In this document: positions 5,523 to 6,325 of the stretch, in pieces
Layout: every line of letters starts with the position of its first letter
Numbering within the stretch: the first letter of the stretch is position 1
NCBI GenBank assembly: GCA_028706895.1
Contig: JAQTVG010000063.1
Span: 1-6,325 of the forward strand
Reading direction: 5' to 3'
DNA from: Candidatus Omnitrophota bacterium
GTDB taxonomy: Bacteria > Omnitrophota > Gorgyraeia > Gygaellales > Profunditerraquicolaceae
Length of the DNA stretch: 6,325 bases
Made by a program: the position numbers and the translations under genes
The notes under the pieces: model-generated
Database searches by the model: none
What the model saw: the letters and a program-made list of their open reading frames with translations, nothing else
What the model was told of the DNA's origin: nothing

Positions 5523-6325
5523 TATTTTTTCTTCTCTTTTAATACTGCTTGTGCCGCGGCTAATGTCGCGATAGGAACCCTGAATGGCGAACAGCTCACA
5601 TAGTTCATTCCTACGCGATGGCAGAATTCAACTGACCGCGGGTCACCGCCGTGCTCGCCGCATATGCCGACTTCCAGGTCCTTGCGCGACTTGCGTCCAC
5701 GCTCAATACCCATCTTTATTAACTCGCCAATCCCCTCCTGGTCAATAGTTTGAAAAGGATCTTCGGGGAGTATGCCTTTTTTGATATAGTCAGGCAGGAA
5801 ACCGCCGATATCGTCGCGTGAAAAACCAAAACCCATCTGGGTCATATCATTGGTCCCGAATGAAAAGAATTGCGCGACCTCCGCCAATTTATCAGCCACA
5901 ATCGCGGCGCGCGGTATCTCAATCATCGTGCCGAACATATGCTTGATTTGCTTAAGGCCATACTTTGCCAATACTTCTTTATAGATTTTCCTGGCAATTT
6001 CTATCTGGTCATTTAATTCTTTCACGTCGCAGACTACCGGTATCATCACTTCAGGATAGGGCTTTTTGCCTTCCTTAAGAAGTTCCGCGGCTGATTCCAG
6101 GATTGCCCGTATCTGCATTTCACTGACTTCAGGATATGTTACACCTAAACGCACACCTCTATGCCCCATCATCGGGTTAGACTCGTGCAGGTTTTCGGCG
6201 CGCTTAGAAAGCTCTTCCATAGTTATGTTTAAATCTTTTGCGAGCTGTTCTAATTTTGCCTGTTCGCGAGGAACAAATTCATGTAAAGGCGGATCAAGCA
6301 AGCGTATTACTACAGGGAAACCATC
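5522..6325 (-). CDS. ppdK: Pyruvate, phosphate dikinase, C-terminal 267 residues
   Basis: The gene enters the window already in frame (first codons read DGFPVVIRLLDPPLHEF) and ends at TAA 5524-5522; about two thirds lies outside. The visible part is the PEP/pyruvate-binding TIM-barrel domain. Numbering in this fragment: substrate Arg8 in IRLLDPPLHEF; GHRGVRL at 54-60 with Arg56; the metal ligand Glu136 in EIPRA; FGTNDMTQMGFGFSRDD at 156-172; and catalytic Cys222 in GICGEHGGDP. CSPFRVPIATLAAAQA (245-260) is the standard C-terminus. The motifs distinguish it from PEP synthase and from PTS enzyme I. The reaction is pyruvate + ATP + Pi to and from PEP + AMP + PPi. It shares one base with the sigma-factor start (TAATG). 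All active-site residues in view are intact. Confidence 0.97.
   Translation of the reverse strand, partial: DGFPVVIRLLDPPLHEFVPREQAKLEQLAKDLNITMEELSKRAENLHESNPMMGHRGVRLGVTYPEVSEMQIRAILESAAELLKEGKKPYPEVMIPVVCDVKELNDQIEIARKIYKEVLAKYGLKQIKHMFGTMIEIPRAAIVADKLAEVAQFFSFGTNDMTQMGFGFSRDDIGGFLPDYIKKGILPEDPFQTIDQEGIGELIKMGIERGRKSRKDLEVGICGEHGGDPRSVEFCHRVGMNYVSCSPFRVPIATLAAAQAVLKEKKK

Overview
The window is a compact stretch of bacterial chromosome in which every supportable gene lies on the minus strand. It therefore reads from position 6325 down to position 1. The organism is diderm: it encodes an outer-membrane beta-barrel with a signal peptide and a C-terminal Phe, and a lipoprotein with Ala after the lipid Cys. 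Shine-Dalgarno sites are canonical and AT-rich coding is moderate. The gene content (GH57 enzyme, PPDK, alginate-export-like porin, group 2-type sigma factor) would suit an uncultured lineage such as Omnitrophota, or a relative of the Desulfobacterota or Elusimicrobiota. That placement is inference from style and content, not proof.

Layout in transcription order. (1) 6325-2936 is one tightly packed block: the C-terminal part of pyruvate phosphate dikinase (ppdK, truncated by the window edge), a primary-type sigma-70 factor without region 1.1, adenine phosphoribosyltransferase (apt), a tRNA-Arg(CCU), a PHP-domain metal-dependent phosphoesterase, and a small lipoprotein of unknown function. Protein genes overlap as TAATG or ATGA. 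The tRNA sits 7 nt after apt and 9 nt before the PHP start codon. (2) 2935-2713 is an intergenic region with a strong sigma-70 promoter (TTGACA, 17-nt spacer, extended -10). It is followed by a leader of about 175 nt that holds a hairpin displaying a perfect but orphan Shine-Dalgarno sequence. (3) 2712-1270 is the porin, ended by a strong intrinsic terminator at 1213-1247. (4) 1197-1 is the N-terminal part of a GH57 glycoside hydrolase. Its ribosome-binding site begins only a few bases after the terminator U-tract.

How the genes may work together. PPDK and APRT share AMP and pyrophosphate, so their co-transcription could tie adenine salvage to PPi-dependent pyruvate/PEP conversion. The sigma factor embedded with them would be produced in step with central metabolism. 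GH57 enzymes act on alpha-glucans, which would feed the same pathway. The porin is probably an abundant, separately controlled surface protein. No mobile element, CRISPR array, phage gene or attachment site was seen. The most unusual structures are the porin leader and the tRNA embedded between protein genes.
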